A DNA stretch of 64,000 bases, taken from positions 377,446-441,445 of the forward strand of contig NZ_JARIXP010000001.1 of NCBI RefSeq assembly GCF_029269265.1. Reading direction: 5' to 3'. This stretch comes from Rheinheimera sp. 1928-s (GTDB lineage Bacteria > Pseudomonadota > Gammaproteobacteria > Enterobacterales > Alteromonadaceae). Below the pieces are notes generated by a model. That model was given only the letters and a program-made list of their open reading frames with translations, was not told where the DNA came from and did no database searches. The position numbers and the translations under genes are program-made. This document shows positions 20,251-31,781 of this stretch, piece by piece. How positions within the stretch are numbered: position 1 is the stretch's first letter; the number at the start of each line of letters is the position of its first letter.

Positions 20251-21414
20251 ATGTATCAGCAGTTGTATCAGCACTTTTTAAATGCCAACCCAGGTAAACA
20301 ACATTTTGCCTGCCACTCCCATCATTATTGGCCTGATGTGACACGAGACGCTACCTTGGCGTACTGGGATGACACCGCTTGCTTAGTGGATGATAAATGG
20401 GAGCTGGTGTTTGGTGAAAAAGTGCCTGCAGTTCAGCAACATATAGCCCGAATTTTAAAGCTGCCAGAGCCAGAGCAAATTGTGTTTGCGCCTAATACCC
20501 ATGAATTTGTTATGCGTTTATTAAGCTGCTTTGACTGGTCCAGACCTTTGACAGTAGTCACCACAGACAGCGAGTTCCATAGCTTCCATCGTCAGATTAA
20601 CCGTCTTTGTGAGTTAACTACAGTCAATGTGATTCGAGTGCCGACTGAACCTTTTGCCAGCTTTCCACAGCGATTAGCGGCCGCAGTTGCAGCTCAGCCT
20701 GTTGATCTGGTGTTCTTCAGCCAAGTGTTTTTTAATTCTGGTGTCGGTATTAAAGATTTACCAGCTTTGGTGCAGGCGCTGGATAAAATCACGGACGCTA
20801 TGATTGTCGTCGATGGTTATCATGGTTTTATGGCAGTGCCAACTGATTTATCTGCAATTGCACAGCGAATTTTTTATCTGGCTGGTAGTTATAAATATGC
20901 ACAGGGTGGGGAAGGTTGCTGTTTTTTGGCTGTACCACAAGGTAGCGATCACAGACCCATCTACACCGGTTGGTTTGCCGAATTTGGTGAATTGGCAAAG
21001 GCCAAACAAGGCCAGGTGCAATATGCCAACAATGGTTATCGTTTTGCCGGTGCCACCATGGATTGTTCGGCTTTATATCGGGTATTAGCGGTATTTGAGT
21101 TGTATCAACAACAAGGCCTTAGCGTCGAAAAAGTGCAGGCCTATATCCAAAACCTGCAACAGGCTTTTCTTCGCTTACTGGATGAAATACAGCATCCACT
21201 TTTAAATCGTGAGCATTTACTGGATAAACAAGATCAGCAACAAGGCCAGTTTTTAACTTTTCGTTTTGCCGCTGACGACGTTGCCCGTATTGCTGCTGCA
21301 TTAAAACAGCAGGGCATCATGACGGATTATAGAGGCGACAGACTACGTTTTGGATTTGCTTTGTATCACAATTCTGCTGACTACAACTTAAGTTGCCTGA
21401 AGGATATTCGCTAA
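20251..21414 (+). CDS. Class V aminotransferase-fold PLP enzyme, kynureninase-like
   Basis: A cytoplasmic PLP-dependent enzyme of fold type I. The Schiff-base lysine is probably K215 in AGSYKYAQGGEG and the PLP-pyridine aspartate D188 in VVDGYHGF. The overall pattern is closest to the kynureninase/cysteine-desulfurase branch, but the N-terminus (HFACHSHHYWPD) marks a subfamily I cannot name; the substrate is unknown. Length is 387 residues; AAAGGA precedes the ATG. Its stop abuts the ATG of the DUF2065 gene, so the two are coupled. In enterics hflC is followed directly by the DUF2065 gene, so this enzyme looks inserted into a conserved block. Confidence 0.85.
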   Translation: MYQQLYQHFLNANPGKQHFACHSHHYWPDVTRDATLAYWDDTACLVDDKWELVFGEKVPAVQQHIARILKLPEPEQIVFAPNTHEFVMRLLSCFDWSRPLTVVTTDSEFHSFHRQINRLCELTTVNVIRVPTEPFASFPQRLAAAVAAQPVDLVFFSQVFFNSGVGIKDLPALVQALDKITDAMIVVDGYHGFMAVPTDLSAIAQRIFYLAGSYKYAQGGEGCCFLAVPQGSDHRPIYTGWFAEFGELAKAKQGQVQYANNGYRFAGATMDCSALYRVLAVFELYQQQGLSVEKVQAYIQNLQQAFLRLLDEIQHPLLNREHLLDKQDQQQGQFLTFRFAADDVARIAAALKQQGIMTDYRGDRLRFGFALYHNSADYNLSCLKDIR

Positions 21415-21603
21415 ATGGCTGACTATTGGTGGGCCGCTTTAGGGCTGGTTCTGATCATTGAAGGTTTGGGCCCTATGTTCTTTCCGAACAGATGGCGAGC
21501 ATACCTGCGAAAAATTGCAGATCAACCCACAGTGCAAATGCAACAGCTGGGTGGTTTTTTGGTAATCGCCGGAGTTTTACTGCTGATTTTCTTTGCGCCA
21601 TAA
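21415..21603 (+). CDS. DUF2065 inner-membrane protein (YjeT-like)
   Basis: A 62-residue protein with two hydrophobic segments separated by a basic loop (PNRWRAYLRKI). It matches the DUF2065 family, found between hflC and purA in many gammaproteobacteria (yjeT in Escherichia coli). Function unknown. The ATG directly follows the stop of the aminotransferase gene. Confidence 0.9.
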   Translation: MADYWWAALGLVLIIEGLGPMFFPNRWRAYLRKIADQPTVQMQQLGGFLVIAGVLLLIFFAP

Positions 21604-21635
21604 GCATTTTTTGTCCCTCTTAGTTGTTGAAAAAG

Positions 21636-21668
21636 AACCAGAAAGAAAATATCTGGTTTTTTTTTCTT
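21636..21668 (+). terminator. Terminator after the DUF2065 gene
   Basis: AACCAGA, 9-nt loop, TCTGGTT, then a run of T. Confidence 0.8.
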
Positions 21669-21701
21669 AATCGCGCTGAACTTTGGTTGTTAATTTGGTA
21701 G

Positions 21702-23036
<1,335 letters not shown>

Positions 23037-23051
23037 TTACGGTAAGTAGAA

Positions 23052-23079
23052 AAAAAACGCTGCCTTGTGCAGCGTTTTT
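23052..23079 (+). terminator. Terminator of purA
   Basis: ACGCTGC, 5-nt loop, GCAGCGT between A-rich and T-rich runs. Confidence 0.88.
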
Positions 23080-23217
23080 GCTTTTAGTGCAGACTATTTT
23101 GCTCTGCGAACTAAACAGGATAAGCTGGTGTCAGAACACTGTCTTTTGCGATGGCCTGATTTTTGTATAGATTTTATCTAAGTGTATAAATATCAGTGGC
23201 TATGGCCTGGGGTAACT

Positions 23218-23835
23218 ATGAAGTTTTGTTTTTTAGTCTTAAGTTCCGTCCTTGTGCTGCTTAGCTTGCCTGCCAAAGCGCAGGAGGTAACAGTAGTGCA
23301 GCTGTATACCCAGGATGAATTACTGGATTTAATTAAACAAAATGTGCATTTACAGCGGGTGCAAAAAGATGACTGCCAGCTGGTGAATGATATTCAAGCC
23401 AGAGCCGATGTGATGAAAGTGCCAGCCTATCAATTTTTATATGGTGATATGCTGGCCTTTGGCGTTTGTGTGAAAAAAGACGTTGAACGTGGCTGGGATT
23501 TAATGCAACAAGCTGCATCTCAGGGTTTACCTGAAGCACTGGAGCAAGTTGGGCGCTATTATCATATTGGCCGTTTTGTTCAGCAGGATAACAGCAAAGC
23601 TGTGTTATATCTGCGTGAAGCCGCGGGTTTGGGCAACTTAAAAGCGCAAATGCGTTTTGCTCAAATGCTGATTAAAGGCGATGCCAGTCCTTTAGATATG
23701 GAAGATTGTTACCGTTGGTTGCATCACACCGTGATCGCCGACACCAAAACGCACCAAGAGGTGCAACAGCTGTTAGCTCAGCTGGCGAATAAAATGCCGG
23801 GTGCTGCGCTAACGAGGGCCAAAAGGCCATTGTAG
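23218..23835 (+). CDS. motX: Sodium-driven flagellar motor protein MotX
   Basis: A periplasmic protein that with MotY forms the T-ring needed to hold sodium-type PomA/PomB stators around polar flagellar motors. The start is set at MKFCFLV because GGGGTAACT precedes it and it begins a signal peptide. The mature protein opens with VVQLYTQDELLDLI, followed by KDDCQLVNDI, YQFLYGDMLAFGVC and EALEQVGRYY, which closely match Vibrio MotX, and holds Sel1-type repeats. Length is 205 residues. The purA-motX-rnr-rlmB order is that of Vibrio. It implies a sodium-driven flagellum. Confidence 0.92.
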   Translation: MKFCFLVLSSVLVLLSLPAKAQEVTVVQLYTQDELLDLIKQNVHLQRVQKDDCQLVNDIQARADVMKVPAYQFLYGDMLAFGVCVKKDVERGWDLMQQAASQGLPEALEQVGRYYHIGRFVQQDNSKAVLYLREAAGLGNLKAQMRFAQMLIKGDASPLDMEDCYRWLHHTVIADTKTHQEVQQLLAQLANKMPGAALTRAKRPL

Positions 23836-23892
23836 TGAAAAATTCACCTGCGACTGCTACACTGCAGGCTGAATTAGTGAAAAAGAGAAAAC

Positions 23893-26325
23893 ATGACGGT
23901 CAAAGATCCGCATCTTGCGCGTGAGCAAGAAAAATATGAAAACCCCATCCCTAGTCGGGAATTTATCCTCGAACACTTAAAGCAGCGGCAACAACCTGCC
24001 TACTTTGAAGAGTTGGCCGCTGAATTAAAGCTGACAGACGATGAAGCGATGTTTGCGCTAAAAAAACGTCTGCGCGCCATGGAACGTGACGGCCAGTTGC
24101 TGTTTAACAAAAGCAAACGTTATGGTCTGGTCGACGACCTGGATTTAGTCAAAGGTACTGTGTTAGGTCACCGTGATGGTTTTGGCTTCTTAAAGCTGGA
24201 ACAAGGTGGTCCTGACTGGTTTATTCCTAACTTTGAAATGAAACGTCTGCTGCATGGCGACGTGGTGCTGGCATCGAAAAGCGATTTTGCCAGCCGCGAC
24301 AAAGTGGAAGCCCGTATAGTCCGCATTTTAGAAGCCCGTAATGAACCTATAGTAGGCCGTTACTTTAAAGATTTTGCTTTAGGTGTTGTGGTACCAGACG
24401 ATCCACGTCTGAGCCAGGACATTGTGATACCACCAGGTGAAGAAGGCGCAGCGCGTCATGGTCAGGTGGTGTTGGTTGAAATCAGCCAACGTCCAAGCAA
24501 AAGAGTCAATGCGGTAGGTAAAGTCATTGAAGTATTGGGCGAACATATGGCGCCTGGTATGGAAATCGAAATCGCTATTCGTAACCACCAGATCCCCCAC
24601 GAGTTTTCTAAAGCTGTTGAACAGCAAGTGGCAGGTTATGGCACTGAAGTACCAGTAGAAGCTAAAGCTGGCCGTGTTGATCTGACTCAACTGGGTTTGA
24701 TCACCATAGATGGTGAAGATGCCCGTGACTTTGATGATGCAGTGTACTGTGAACGCAAAGCCGATGGCGGCTGGCATTTATGGGTCGCTATAGCGGACGT
24801 GAGTAGCTATGTACTGCCGGATACTCCGCTGGATAAAGAAGCGCTGGAACGTGGTAACTCGGTGTATTTCCCGGATCACGTGGTTCCTATGCTGCCTGAA
24901 GTGTTATCCAACGGTTTATGTTCACTGAATCCGCATACAGACCGACTTTGTTTTGTTGCTGAAATGCATATCAGCAAACAAGGCAAGTTGGATGGTTATC
25001 AGTTTTATGAAGCTGTGATGCACTCCAGCGCGCGCCTGACCTACAACAAAGTGCACGCCATTTTAGAAGGTGATCCTAAGTTACGTCAGCAATACGAAGC
25101 CAACTTAACCAATATCGATAACCTGTATTCGCTCTATAAACAAATGGCGAAAGTACGGGCCGAGCGTGGCGCCATTGAATTTGAAACAGTCGAAACCCGT
25201 TTTATCTTTAACAGCCATCGTAAAATTGAACAGATAGTGCCAATTCACCGGAACGAAGCGCATAAGATCATTGAAGAATGTATGATTTTAGCCAACGTTT
25301 CGGCTGCTAAGCTGATTGAAAAACATGAAGCTTTTGCCTTGTTCCGTGTGCATGAGCGCCCGGACGCGGATCGTTTTGCCAACTTCAGACGTTTCCTTGC
25401 TGAATTAGGTATTGAAGCTAATCTGCCGGTAGAGCCAACACCTTTGGATCTGATGCTGACTTTGCAAAAACTGCAGGACAGACCGGATAAAGAGCTGATT
25501 GAAACCACTATGCTGCGCTCGATGAAGCAGGCTGTGTATCAGGGCGATAACCTGGGGCACTTTGGTCTGGCGTTAGAAGCTTATGCGCATTTTACCTCGC
25601 CTATTCGTCGTTATCCGGATCTGGTGTTGCACCGTGCTATTAAAGCCATTTTGCAAACTCAGGGTCAGAAAGTGACAGGGCCTAAAGGCTACACTGAAAA
25701 ACAAATTCATCCTTTGGGTGAACAATGTTCGATGACGGAGCGCCGTGCTGACGATGCAACCCGCGAAGTAGCAGACTGGCTGAAATGTGAGTATATGCAG
25801 GATCACATTGGCGACAGCTTCAAAGGCGTGGTCTCTACCGTCACTAACTTTGGTTTGTTTGTCCGTATTAGCGACTTGTATATCGAAGGTTTAGTGCATG
25901 TCACCTCGTTGCAAAACGACTATTACCACTTTGATACCGAACGTCAGGTGCTAAAAGGTGAACACAGTAATGTGCAATACCGCATGGGTGATTTGATTGA
26001 GGTCAAAGTGCTGGCGGTGAACCTAGAAGCGCGCAAAATTGATTTAGGCATAGTGGGCATGGAAAAACGCACGACGTCGAATCGCAAAGTCAGCGCCAGT
26101 AAAAAAGCGGCGATGACACCAGCGGAAGAAAAAGCGTCTATGCGCAAAAAAGGTGCCCGTAAAGCTGGTGTTGAGCAAACAGCGCCGGGTAAAGCGGGTA
26201 AAAAGCCTGCTGCGAAAAAGCCAGCGGGTAGCAAACCAGCGGCCAAAAGCTCGGTAACAAAGGGCCCGGCAGCGAAAAGCCCTGCTGGTCCAAGACCTGG
26301 TAAAGCACCGCGTAAGCGTAAGTAG
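23893..26325 (+). CDS. rnr: Ribonuclease R
   Basis: A processive 3'-5' exoribonuclease that degrades structured RNA and works in quality control and cold growth. The order is an N-terminal helix-turn-helix (RNase R-type), cold-shock domains ([13 protein letters not shown]), the RNB catalytic domain with the acidic cluster in [14 protein letters not shown], an S1 domain, and a Lys/Ala/Pro-rich tail of about 80 residues. Length is 810. rlmB follows after 92 bases, as in enterics. Confidence 0.98.
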   Translation: MTVKDPHLAREQEKYENPIPSREFILEHLKQRQQPAYFEELAAELKLTDDEAMFALKKRLRAMERDGQLLFNKSKRYGLVDDLDLVKGTVLGHRDGFGFLKLEQGGPDWFIPNFEMKRLLHGDVVLASKSDFASRDKVEARIVRILEARNEPIVGRYFKDFALGVVVPDDPRLSQDIVIPPGEEGAARHGQVVLVEISQRPSKRVNAVGKVIEVLGEHMAPGMEIEIAIRNHQIPHEFSKAVEQQVAGYGTEVPVEAKAGRVDLTQLGLITIDGEDARDFDDAVYCERKADGGWHLWVAIADVSSYVLPDTPLDKEALERGNSVYFPDHVVPMLPEVLSNGLCSLNPHTDRLCFVAEMHISKQGKLDGYQFYEAVMHSSARLTYNKVHAILEGDPKLRQQYEANLTNIDNLYSLYKQMAKVRAERGAIEFETVETRFIFNSHRKIEQIVPIHRNEAHKIIEECMILANVSAAKLIEKHEAFALFRVHERPDADRFANFRRFLAELGIEANLPVEPTPLDLMLTLQKLQDRPDKELIETTMLRSMKQAVYQGDNLGHFGLALEAYAHFTSPIRRYPDLVLHRAIKAILQTQGQKVTGPKGYTEKQIHPLGEQCSMTERRADDATREVADWLKCEYMQDHIGDSFKGVVSTVTNFGLFVRISDLYIEGLVHVTSLQNDYYHFDTERQVLKGEHSNVQYRMGDLIEVKVLAVNLEARKIDLGIVGMEKRTTSNRKVSASKKAAMTPAEEKASMRKKGARKAGVEQTAPGKAGKKPAAKKPAGSKPAAKSSVTKGPAAKSPAGPRPGKAPRKRK

Positions 26326-26417
26326 CAAAAGCAATAGGCTGGTGTTTTTGCTACACTAGCCGACAGTTAATCCAAAGCCCGGTGTTACCGGGCTTTGCTA
26401 TTTCAATTGAGGTTGCG

Positions 26418-27152
26418 ATGAGCGCAGATTTTGTATTTGGTATTCATGCGGTAAGTGCGTTATTTGAACGTGCGCCGGAAGATGTTCTTGAACTTTTTAT
26501 CTTAAAAGACAAAGACGATCAGCGTTTACAGCCGCTGCTGAAATTCGCCCGTGATTTTGGCGTGTCAGTGCAATACTGCAACCGCAGAGCTTTGGATGAA
26601 AAGGTCAATGGCGCGCAGCATCAGGGCGTAGTGGCACGAGCCCGCGCTCAGCAAACCGGCACCGAACAGGATTTAGCCCGTATTGTGGCTGAGCAATCCA
26701 GTCCTTTCATTTTGATTTTAGATGGCATAACCGACCCACATAACTTAGGTGCTATTTTACGTAGTGCTGATGCGGCTGGAGTGCATGCAGTGGTCGCTCC
26801 TAAAGACCGTTCAGTCAAGGTGACTCCTGTGGTGCGTAAAGTGGCTTGTGGTGCTGCAGAAGTAGTGCCTTTTATTACGGTGACTAACTTAGCCCGTACT
26901 ATTCGTGAGTTAAAAGACGCTGGTATTTGGGTGGTGGGTGCTGCAGGTGAAACTGAAACCACTATTTATCAAACGAAACTCAATGGTCCTTTGGCGATCG
27001 CTTTAGGTGCTGAAGGGGATGGCTTACGTCGTCTGACCCGAGAGCATTGTGATTCGCTGATGAAGATCCCAATGTTTGGTTCGGTCTCGAGCTTAAACGT
27101 ATCGGTCGCAACTGGTATCTGCTTATTTGAAGCAGTGCGTCAGCGCCAGTAA
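26418..27152 (+). CDS. rlmB: 23S rRNA (guanosine-2'-O)-methyltransferase RlmB
   Basis: A SpoU-family trefoil-knot enzyme that methylates G2251 of 23S rRNA. The N-terminal substrate-binding domain starts [12 protein letters not shown]. Motif 1 ([20 protein letters not shown]), motif 2 (LGAEGDGL) and motif 3 ([14 protein letters not shown]) are intact. The start MSADFVF follows TTGAGGTTGCG; the frame opens earlier at 26382. Length is 244 residues. Confidence 0.97.
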   Translation: MSADFVFGIHAVSALFERAPEDVLELFILKDKDDQRLQPLLKFARDFGVSVQYCNRRALDEKVNGAQHQGVVARARAQQTGTEQDLARIVAEQSSPFILILDGITDPHNLGAILRSADAAGVHAVVAPKDRSVKVTPVVRKVACGAAEVVPFITVTNLARTIRELKDAGIWVVGAAGETETTIYQTKLNGPLAIALGAEGDGLRRLTREHCDSLMKIPMFGSVSSLNVSVATGICLFEAVRQRQ

Positions 27153-27160
27153 TCCGGTTA

Positions 27161-27187
27161 TGGGGTCAGTCTTGTGGCCAGACCCCA
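27161..27187. repeat. GGGGTC...GACCCC inverted repeat between convergent genes
   Basis: TGGGGTCAG and its near-inverse CCAGACCCCA flank a short loop, between the convergent rlmB and fumC genes. It could terminate both. The arms match the ends of the palindromes at 38.9 and 45.9 kb. Confidence 0.6.
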
Positions 27188-27193
27188 AGCCTT

Positions 27194-28558
27194 CTAGCCC
27201 TTACTAAGCAGGGCTGGATCCAATAGCTTCTCTAACTCTGCTCTGCTGTAACTGGTTTGCTCCACTGCGACATCAATCACAGGCCGCTTTTCTTTATAAG
27301 CCTGTTTGGCAATATCTGCTGCTTTTAAATAGCCAATCAATGGATTGAGTGCAGTCACCAGAATAGGGTTACGCGACAAGGCTTCGTTTATCTTGTCTTT
27401 TTGCACTGTAAAACCTGCTATGGCTTTTTCGCCTAAGGCTGAGCTTGCTGAACTTAACAGCTCCAGGCTTTGTAAGATGTTATGGGCTATCACAGGCAAC
27501 ATCACATTCAGTTCAAAATTACCGGATTGGCCAGCTACTGTAATAGTGCTGTCGTTGCCTATCACCTGAGCCGCTACCATGGCCACAGCTTCAGGGATCA
27601 CCGGATTGACTTTACCCGGCATAATGGAAGAACCAGGTTGTAATGCAGGCAGGGCAATTTCGCCTAAACCTGCTAATGGGCCTGAATTCATCCAACGTAA
27701 GTCATTGGCGATTTTCATTAACGCCACAGCCAGTACTTTGGTCGCACCTGATAAAGCCACAATAGAGTCTTGCGAGCCCAAACTTAAAAAGAAGTTGGAG
27801 CTGGGTTTGAATTTTAAACCTGTCTGGCTGCTGAGCTTCTGACAAAACAAAGCCGCAAAATCCGGATGGGCATTAATACCAGTACCTACAGCTGTACCGC
27901 CCTGAGCCAGCGCTAATACTTGTTGCTGTGCAAATTCCAGTTGCTGTCGTGCATGGGCAATTTGAGCTTGCCAGCCGGATAACACCTGAGCAAAAGTCAC
28001 AGGCATCGCATCCATTAAATGAGTGCGCCCTGTTTTGACGATATGCCCAACGTCCTGGGCTTTAGTGGCTATGACAGCTTCCAGTTTGGTGAGCGTCTCA
28101 ATCAACTGATGGTTGGTAATAGCAGCACTTAAATGAATGGCTGTTGGGATCACATCATTGCTGCTTTGACCCAGATTAATATGATCATTGGGGCTGATAT
28201 TAAGGCCTGAACTTTTGCTGGCTAAAGTCGCCAGCACTTCATTCACGTTCATATTGGTGCTGGTGCCAGAGCCGGTCTGAAACAGGTCGATAGGGTAGTG
28301 CGCCATATCCAGTTCAAGTAGTTGTTGCTCTGCGGCAGAATTGATCGCCGAAGCAATCTCTGGTTCCAGTAACTTCAGCTCAAGATTGGCGGCAGCGGCG
28401 GCTTGTTTAACTCGAAGCACGGCCTTAATAAAAGCCGGAGGCATCGTCAAAGGGCTGATTTGAAAGTTATCCAAAGCGCGTTGGGTTTGCGCCTGATACA
28501 AGGCCTCTTCAGGCAATTGCACTTCACCCATACTGTCGCGTTCTGTTCTGAAACTCAT
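27194..28558 (-). CDS. fumC: Class II fumarate hydratase
   Basis: The iron-independent fumarase that interconverts fumarate and malate in the citric acid cycle. The superfamily signature GSSIMPGKVNP is present, together with TGSGTSTNMNVNEV and GRTHLMDAMPV. Length is 454 residues, normal for FumC. It is convergent with rlmB. An aspartase or argininosuccinate lyase is unlikely, given the strong FumC-type segments. Confidence 0.93.
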   Translation of the reverse strand: MSFRTERDSMGEVQLPEEALYQAQTQRALDNFQISPLTMPPAFIKAVLRVKQAAAAANLELKLLEPEIASAINSAAEQQLLELDMAHYPIDLFQTGSGTSTNMNVNEVLATLASKSSGLNISPNDHINLGQSSNDVIPTAIHLSAAITNHQLIETLTKLEAVIATKAQDVGHIVKTGRTHLMDAMPVTFAQVLSGWQAQIAHARQQLEFAQQQVLALAQGGTAVGTGINAHPDFAALFCQKLSSQTGLKFKPSSNFFLSLGSQDSIVALSGATKVLAVALMKIANDLRWMNSGPLAGLGEIALPALQPGSSIMPGKVNPVIPEAVAMVAAQVIGNDSTITVAGQSGNFELNVMLPVIAHNILQSLELLSSASSALGEKAIAGFTVQKDKINEALSRNPILVTALNPLIGYLKAADIAKQAYKEKRPVIDVAVEQTSYSRAELEKLLDPALLSKG

Positions 28559-28673
28559 GAGGTTATTCCTGTTTATTTATTGCTCAGTTGGAAATGTTAT
28601 GGGGGCTTTTCCGTTAAATAGCAATATCCCCGCAGTATTGACGCCATAGCTTAATAAAAATCCGTGTTGTAGC

Positions 28674-28702
28674 TTGTTTTAACAGCAAGAAACCCCTAGA
28701 AT
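28674..28702 (+). promoter_or_regulatory. Promoter of the rpsF operon
   Basis: TTGTTT, a 17-bp spacer and TAGAAT, followed by a GC-rich CCGCCCC discriminator typical of growth-rate-controlled promoters. Confidence 0.65.
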
Positions 28703-28711
28703 ACCGCCCCT

Positions 28712-28790
28712 TCGACCATCCAGAACGTTCCTTGCCTCTATGCGAGTCTGGTCGAGCTCACCCGAGGCTAACTAACCGTAAGGAGCTACA
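28712..28790 (+). promoter_or_regulatory. Structured leader of rpsF, candidate S6:S18 autoregulatory RNA
   Basis: The leader can form a stem TCGACCA/TGGTCGA (28712-28718 with 28749-28755) and an alternative pair GCCTC/GAGGC (28734-28738 with 28764-28768), with a CCG triplet at 28762-28764. rpsF leaders of many bacteria carry a CCG-containing motif bound by the S6:S18 dimer. The match here is by position and composition only. Confidence 0.4.
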
Positions 28791-29168
28791 ATGCGTCATT
28801 ACGAAATCGTGTTTATGGTTCACCCAGATCAAAGTGAACAAGTTCCAGGAATGATCGAGCGTTACACTGGCGCGATCAAAGAAGCTGGTGGTTCAATTCA
28901 CCGCTTAGAAGACTGGGGCCGTCGTCAATTAGCTTATCCAATCGAAAAGCTGCACAAAGCTCACTATGTTCTGATGAACGTAGAAGCGCCACAGGCAGTA
29001 ATTGACGAGCTGGAAACTAACTTCCGCTTCAACGACGCTGTATTGCGTAACCTGATCATGCGCACTAACACTGCCGTGACTGAGCCATCACCAATGGCCA
29101 AGGTACGTGACGAACGTCGTGACCGTGCTCCTCGTGATTCAGATGAGCTGGTAGCAAACGACGAGTAA
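28791..29168 (+). CDS. rpsF: 30S ribosomal protein S6
   Basis: A small-subunit protein that binds 16S rRNA as a dimer with S18. The N-terminus [21 protein letters not shown] and the segment [22 protein letters not shown] are typical. Length is 125 residues with an acidic tail. A strong AAGGAGC ribosome site precedes it. First gene of rpsF-priB-rpsR-rplI. Confidence 0.98.
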   Translation: MRHYEIVFMVHPDQSEQVPGMIERYTGAIKEAGGSIHRLEDWGRRQLAYPIEKLHKAHYVLMNVEAPQAVIDELETNFRFNDAVLRNLIMRTNTAVTEPSPMAKVRDERRDRAPRDSDELVANDE

Positions 29169-29175
29169 TTTGCAG

Positions 29176-29481
29176 ATGGACAATAGCCTGGTTGTGACTG
29201 GCACTATCTGCCGTCAGGTCGACCACAGCGAAAGTCCGGCCGGTATTCCTCACAGTTATTTAGTGATTGAGCACCAATCAGTGCAGCAGGAAGCCGGTTT
29301 TAACCGTCAGGTTTATGTCAGATTACAAGTAGTCTGTGCAGGAACCGGGTTAGCGCAACAAACTCACAATTTGAAACTGGGAAACAAAGTTCGGGTGACA
29401 GGTTTTTTAAACCGGCATCAGAGCCGCAGCGGTCAGTCTAAACTGGTGCTGCATGCCCAACAGATTGAAATATTAAGTTAG
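29176..29481 (+). CDS. priB: Primosomal replication protein N (PriB)
   Basis: An OB-fold ssDNA-binding dimer that helps reload DnaB at stalled forks with PriA. The 101-residue product ([14 protein letters not shown]) has the family length and sits at its conserved place between rpsF and rpsR. ATG at 29176 is preferred over the TTG at 29170. No strong ribosome site is visible, so it is likely coupled to rpsF translation. Confidence 0.94.
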   Translation: MDNSLVVTGTICRQVDHSESPAGIPHSYLVIEHQSVQQEAGFNRQVYVRLQVVCAGTGLAQQTHNLKLGNKVRVTGFLNRHQSRSGQSKLVLHAQQIEILS

Positions 29482-29491
29482 GAGAAGTTTC

Positions 29492-29719
29492 ATGGCTCGT
29501 TATTTCCGTCGCCGTAAATTCTGCCGTTTCTCTGCAGAAGGCGTGATTGAGATCGATTACAAAGATACAGCTACGTTAAAAAATTATGTCACTGAAAGTG
29601 GCAAAATTGTCCCAAGCCGTATCACTGGTACCAGCGCTAAGTATCAACGTCAATTAGCTCGCGCTATCAAACGCGCCCGCTACCTGGCCTTGTTACCATA
29701 CAGCGATTCACATAGCTAA
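29492..29719 (+). CDS. rpsR: 30S ribosomal protein S18
   Basis: A 75-residue basic ribosomal protein ([13 protein letters not shown], then [16 protein letters not shown]), partner of S6. AGGAGAAG lies before the ATG. Third gene of the operon. Confidence 0.98.
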   Translation: MARYFRRRKFCRFSAEGVIEIDYKDTATLKNYVTESGKIVPSRITGTSAKYQRQLARAIKRARYLALLPYSDSHS

Positions 29720-29757
29720 CAGCGACTGGTTAAACCGTATACAGAGAGGGTATTACA

Positions 29758-30210
29758 ATGGAAATTATTCTGTTGGACAAAGTTGCTAACCTTGGTGGTT
29801 TAGGCGACAACGTAACTGTTAAATCTGGTTATGCTCGTAACTTCTTATTCCCACAGGGAAAAGCAGTTCCAGCTACCAAAGCTAACATCGAAAAATTTGA
29901 ACAGCGTCGTGCTGAGTTAGAAGCCAAACTGGCTGAGACTTTAGCAACTTCTCAAGCTCGTGCTGAGAAGATCGCTGCTCTGGCTGAAGTAACTTTAGCT
30001 TCTAAAGCGGGTGACGAAGGCAAATTGTTCGGTTCAGTTGGTACACGTGATATCGCTGATGCTATCACTGCTGCAGGTGTTGCAGTAACGAAAGCTGAAG
30101 TGAAGTTACCTAACGGTACTATCCGTGAAACTGGCGAATTCGACATCGCGCTGCAGTTACACGCAGAAGTAACAACTACTATCAAAGTAGTAGTGGTTGC
30201 TGAGGCTTAA
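29758..30210 (+). CDS. rplI: 50S ribosomal protein L9
   Basis: A large-subunit protein with an N-terminal RNA-binding domain ([30 protein letters not shown] runs across residues 1-30), a long central helix and a C-terminal domain. Length is 150 residues. Last gene of the operon; a 9-bp hairpin follows. Confidence 0.98.
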   Translation: MEIILLDKVANLGGLGDNVTVKSGYARNFLFPQGKAVPATKANIEKFEQRRAELEAKLAETLATSQARAEKIAALAEVTLASKAGDEGKLFGSVGTRDIADAITAAGVAVTKAEVKLPNGTIRETGEFDIALQLHAEVTTTIKVVVVAEA

Positions 30211-30220
30211 TAAGCCTTTT

Positions 30221-30242
30221 GGGCACACAGTTTTGTGTGCCC
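30221..30242 (+). terminator. Hairpin after rplI, probable terminator
   Basis: GGGCACACA, loop GTTT, TGTGTGCCC; the T-tract after it is weak. Confidence 0.65.
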
Positions 30243-30389
30243 AATTCCTTCTGGCTCTACCTTCGTTTTACGTTAAAAAAATTCTGCTTTACTGATTTTT
30301 CCAAACCTTCATACATGCTTTAATGATAGGCTATCGCTCCCTGGCAGGCGCTATCAGCCTGTGACCTAATTTCTAGAACTTCTGGTGTT

Positions 30390-31781
30390 ATGGACAATAA
30401 GCAAAGAGATAAACAAGTCGCTGCGGTAAAAATGCCGCCACATTCCATTGAAGCTGAGCAATCCGTCTTAGGCGGCTTAATGCTGGACAATGATGCCTGG
30501 GACAAAGTCTCAGAAAAAGTGGTAGAGCAGGACTTCTATTTACGTTCACACCGTTTTATTTTTTCTGCCATGTCGCGGGTGGCTGAAGCCAACCAGCCTA
30601 TCGACTTAATTACCGTTTCTGAAACCTTAGAGCGTAGTCAGCAATTAGCCGACGTTGGTGGTTTTGCTTACCTAGGCGAGATTGCCAAAAACACTCCAAG
30701 TGCGGCCAATATTCTGGCCTATGCCGACATAGTGCGTGAACGCGCCGTAGTGCGGGATATGATTTCAGTGGCGCACGACATTGCTGATGCAGGTTATGAC
30801 CCGCAAGGCCGTAATAGTGCTGAGCTTCTGGATTTCGCTGAAACCAAAGTCTTCAAAATAGCTGAGCAGCGTGCCAATTCCAATGAAGGCCCTGAGCCTA
30901 TCAACAGTATTTTGTCGAAAACCATAGATAAAATTGACGAGCTGTTCCGGAACCCAAGCGCTGGTGGTTTAACTGGTGTATCAACGGGTTATATGGATTT
31001 GGATAAAATGACCAATGGGATGCAGCCGTCGGATCTGATCATAGTGGCGGCTCGTCCTTCGATGGGTAAAACCACTTTTGCGATGAACTTGTGCGAACAC
31101 GCTGCTATTACCAGTGACAAACCAGTGCTTATTTTCAGCTTAGAGATGCCGTCCGAACAAATTATGATGAGGATGCTGGCGTCTTTAGGCCGTATTGACC
31201 AAACCAAAGTGCGGACAGGTCAGCTGGATGACGAAGATTGGGCGCGTTTATCGTCCGCCATCGAACTTCTCAACAGCAAAGGCAAAATGTATATCGATGA
31301 TGCCTCGGGCTTAACACCTACGGAAGTGCGTTCCCGTGCCCGTCGTGTGGCGCGTGAGCATGGTGGCTTGAGTATGATTATGGTCGACTACTTGCAGTTG
31401 ATGACAGTGCCTGGCTTATCGGAAAACCGTACTTTAGAAATCGCCGAAATTTCGCGTTCACTGAAAGCTTTAGCCAAAGAGTTAAAAGTGCCTGTTGTGG
31501 CCTTATCGCAGCTAAACCGTAGTTTGGAACAACGGGCCGACAAGCGTCCTGTGAACTCCGACTTAAGGGAATCCGGTTCTATTGAGCAGGATGCCGACTT
31601 AATTATGTTTATCTACCGTGATGAGGTCTATCACGACGACAGCCCGGATAAAGGCACGGCCGAGGTTATTATAGGTAAACAGCGTAACGGCCCTATAGGT
31701 CGTATTCGTCTGACCTTCCATGGTCGCTATTCACGTTTTGATAACTATGCCGGAACAGCCCGTTTTGAGGACGAGTATTAA
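30390..31781 (+). CDS. dnaB: Replicative DNA helicase DnaB
   Basis: The hexameric helicase that unwinds DNA ahead of the replication fork. The N-terminal domain (PPHSIEAEQSVLGGLMLDN) is followed by the RecA-like C-terminal domain with Walker A (ARPSMGKTTFAMN), Walker B (MIMVDYLQLM) and SQLNRSLEQRADKRP. Length is 463 residues. No intein is present. Its stop overlaps the alr start (TAATG). Confidence 0.98.
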   Translation: MDNKQRDKQVAAVKMPPHSIEAEQSVLGGLMLDNDAWDKVSEKVVEQDFYLRSHRFIFSAMSRVAEANQPIDLITVSETLERSQQLADVGGFAYLGEIAKNTPSAANILAYADIVRERAVVRDMISVAHDIADAGYDPQGRNSAELLDFAETKVFKIAEQRANSNEGPEPINSILSKTIDKIDELFRNPSAGGLTGVSTGYMDLDKMTNGMQPSDLIIVAARPSMGKTTFAMNLCEHAAITSDKPVLIFSLEMPSEQIMMRMLASLGRIDQTKVRTGQLDDEDWARLSSAIELLNSKGKMYIDDASGLTPTEVRSRARRVAREHGGLSMIMVDYLQLMTVPGLSENRTLEIAEISRSLKALAKELKVPVVALSQLNRSLEQRADKRPVNSDLRESGSIEQDADLIMFIYRDEVYHDDSPDKGTAEVIIGKQRNGPIGRIRLTFHGRYSRFDNYAGTARFEDEY

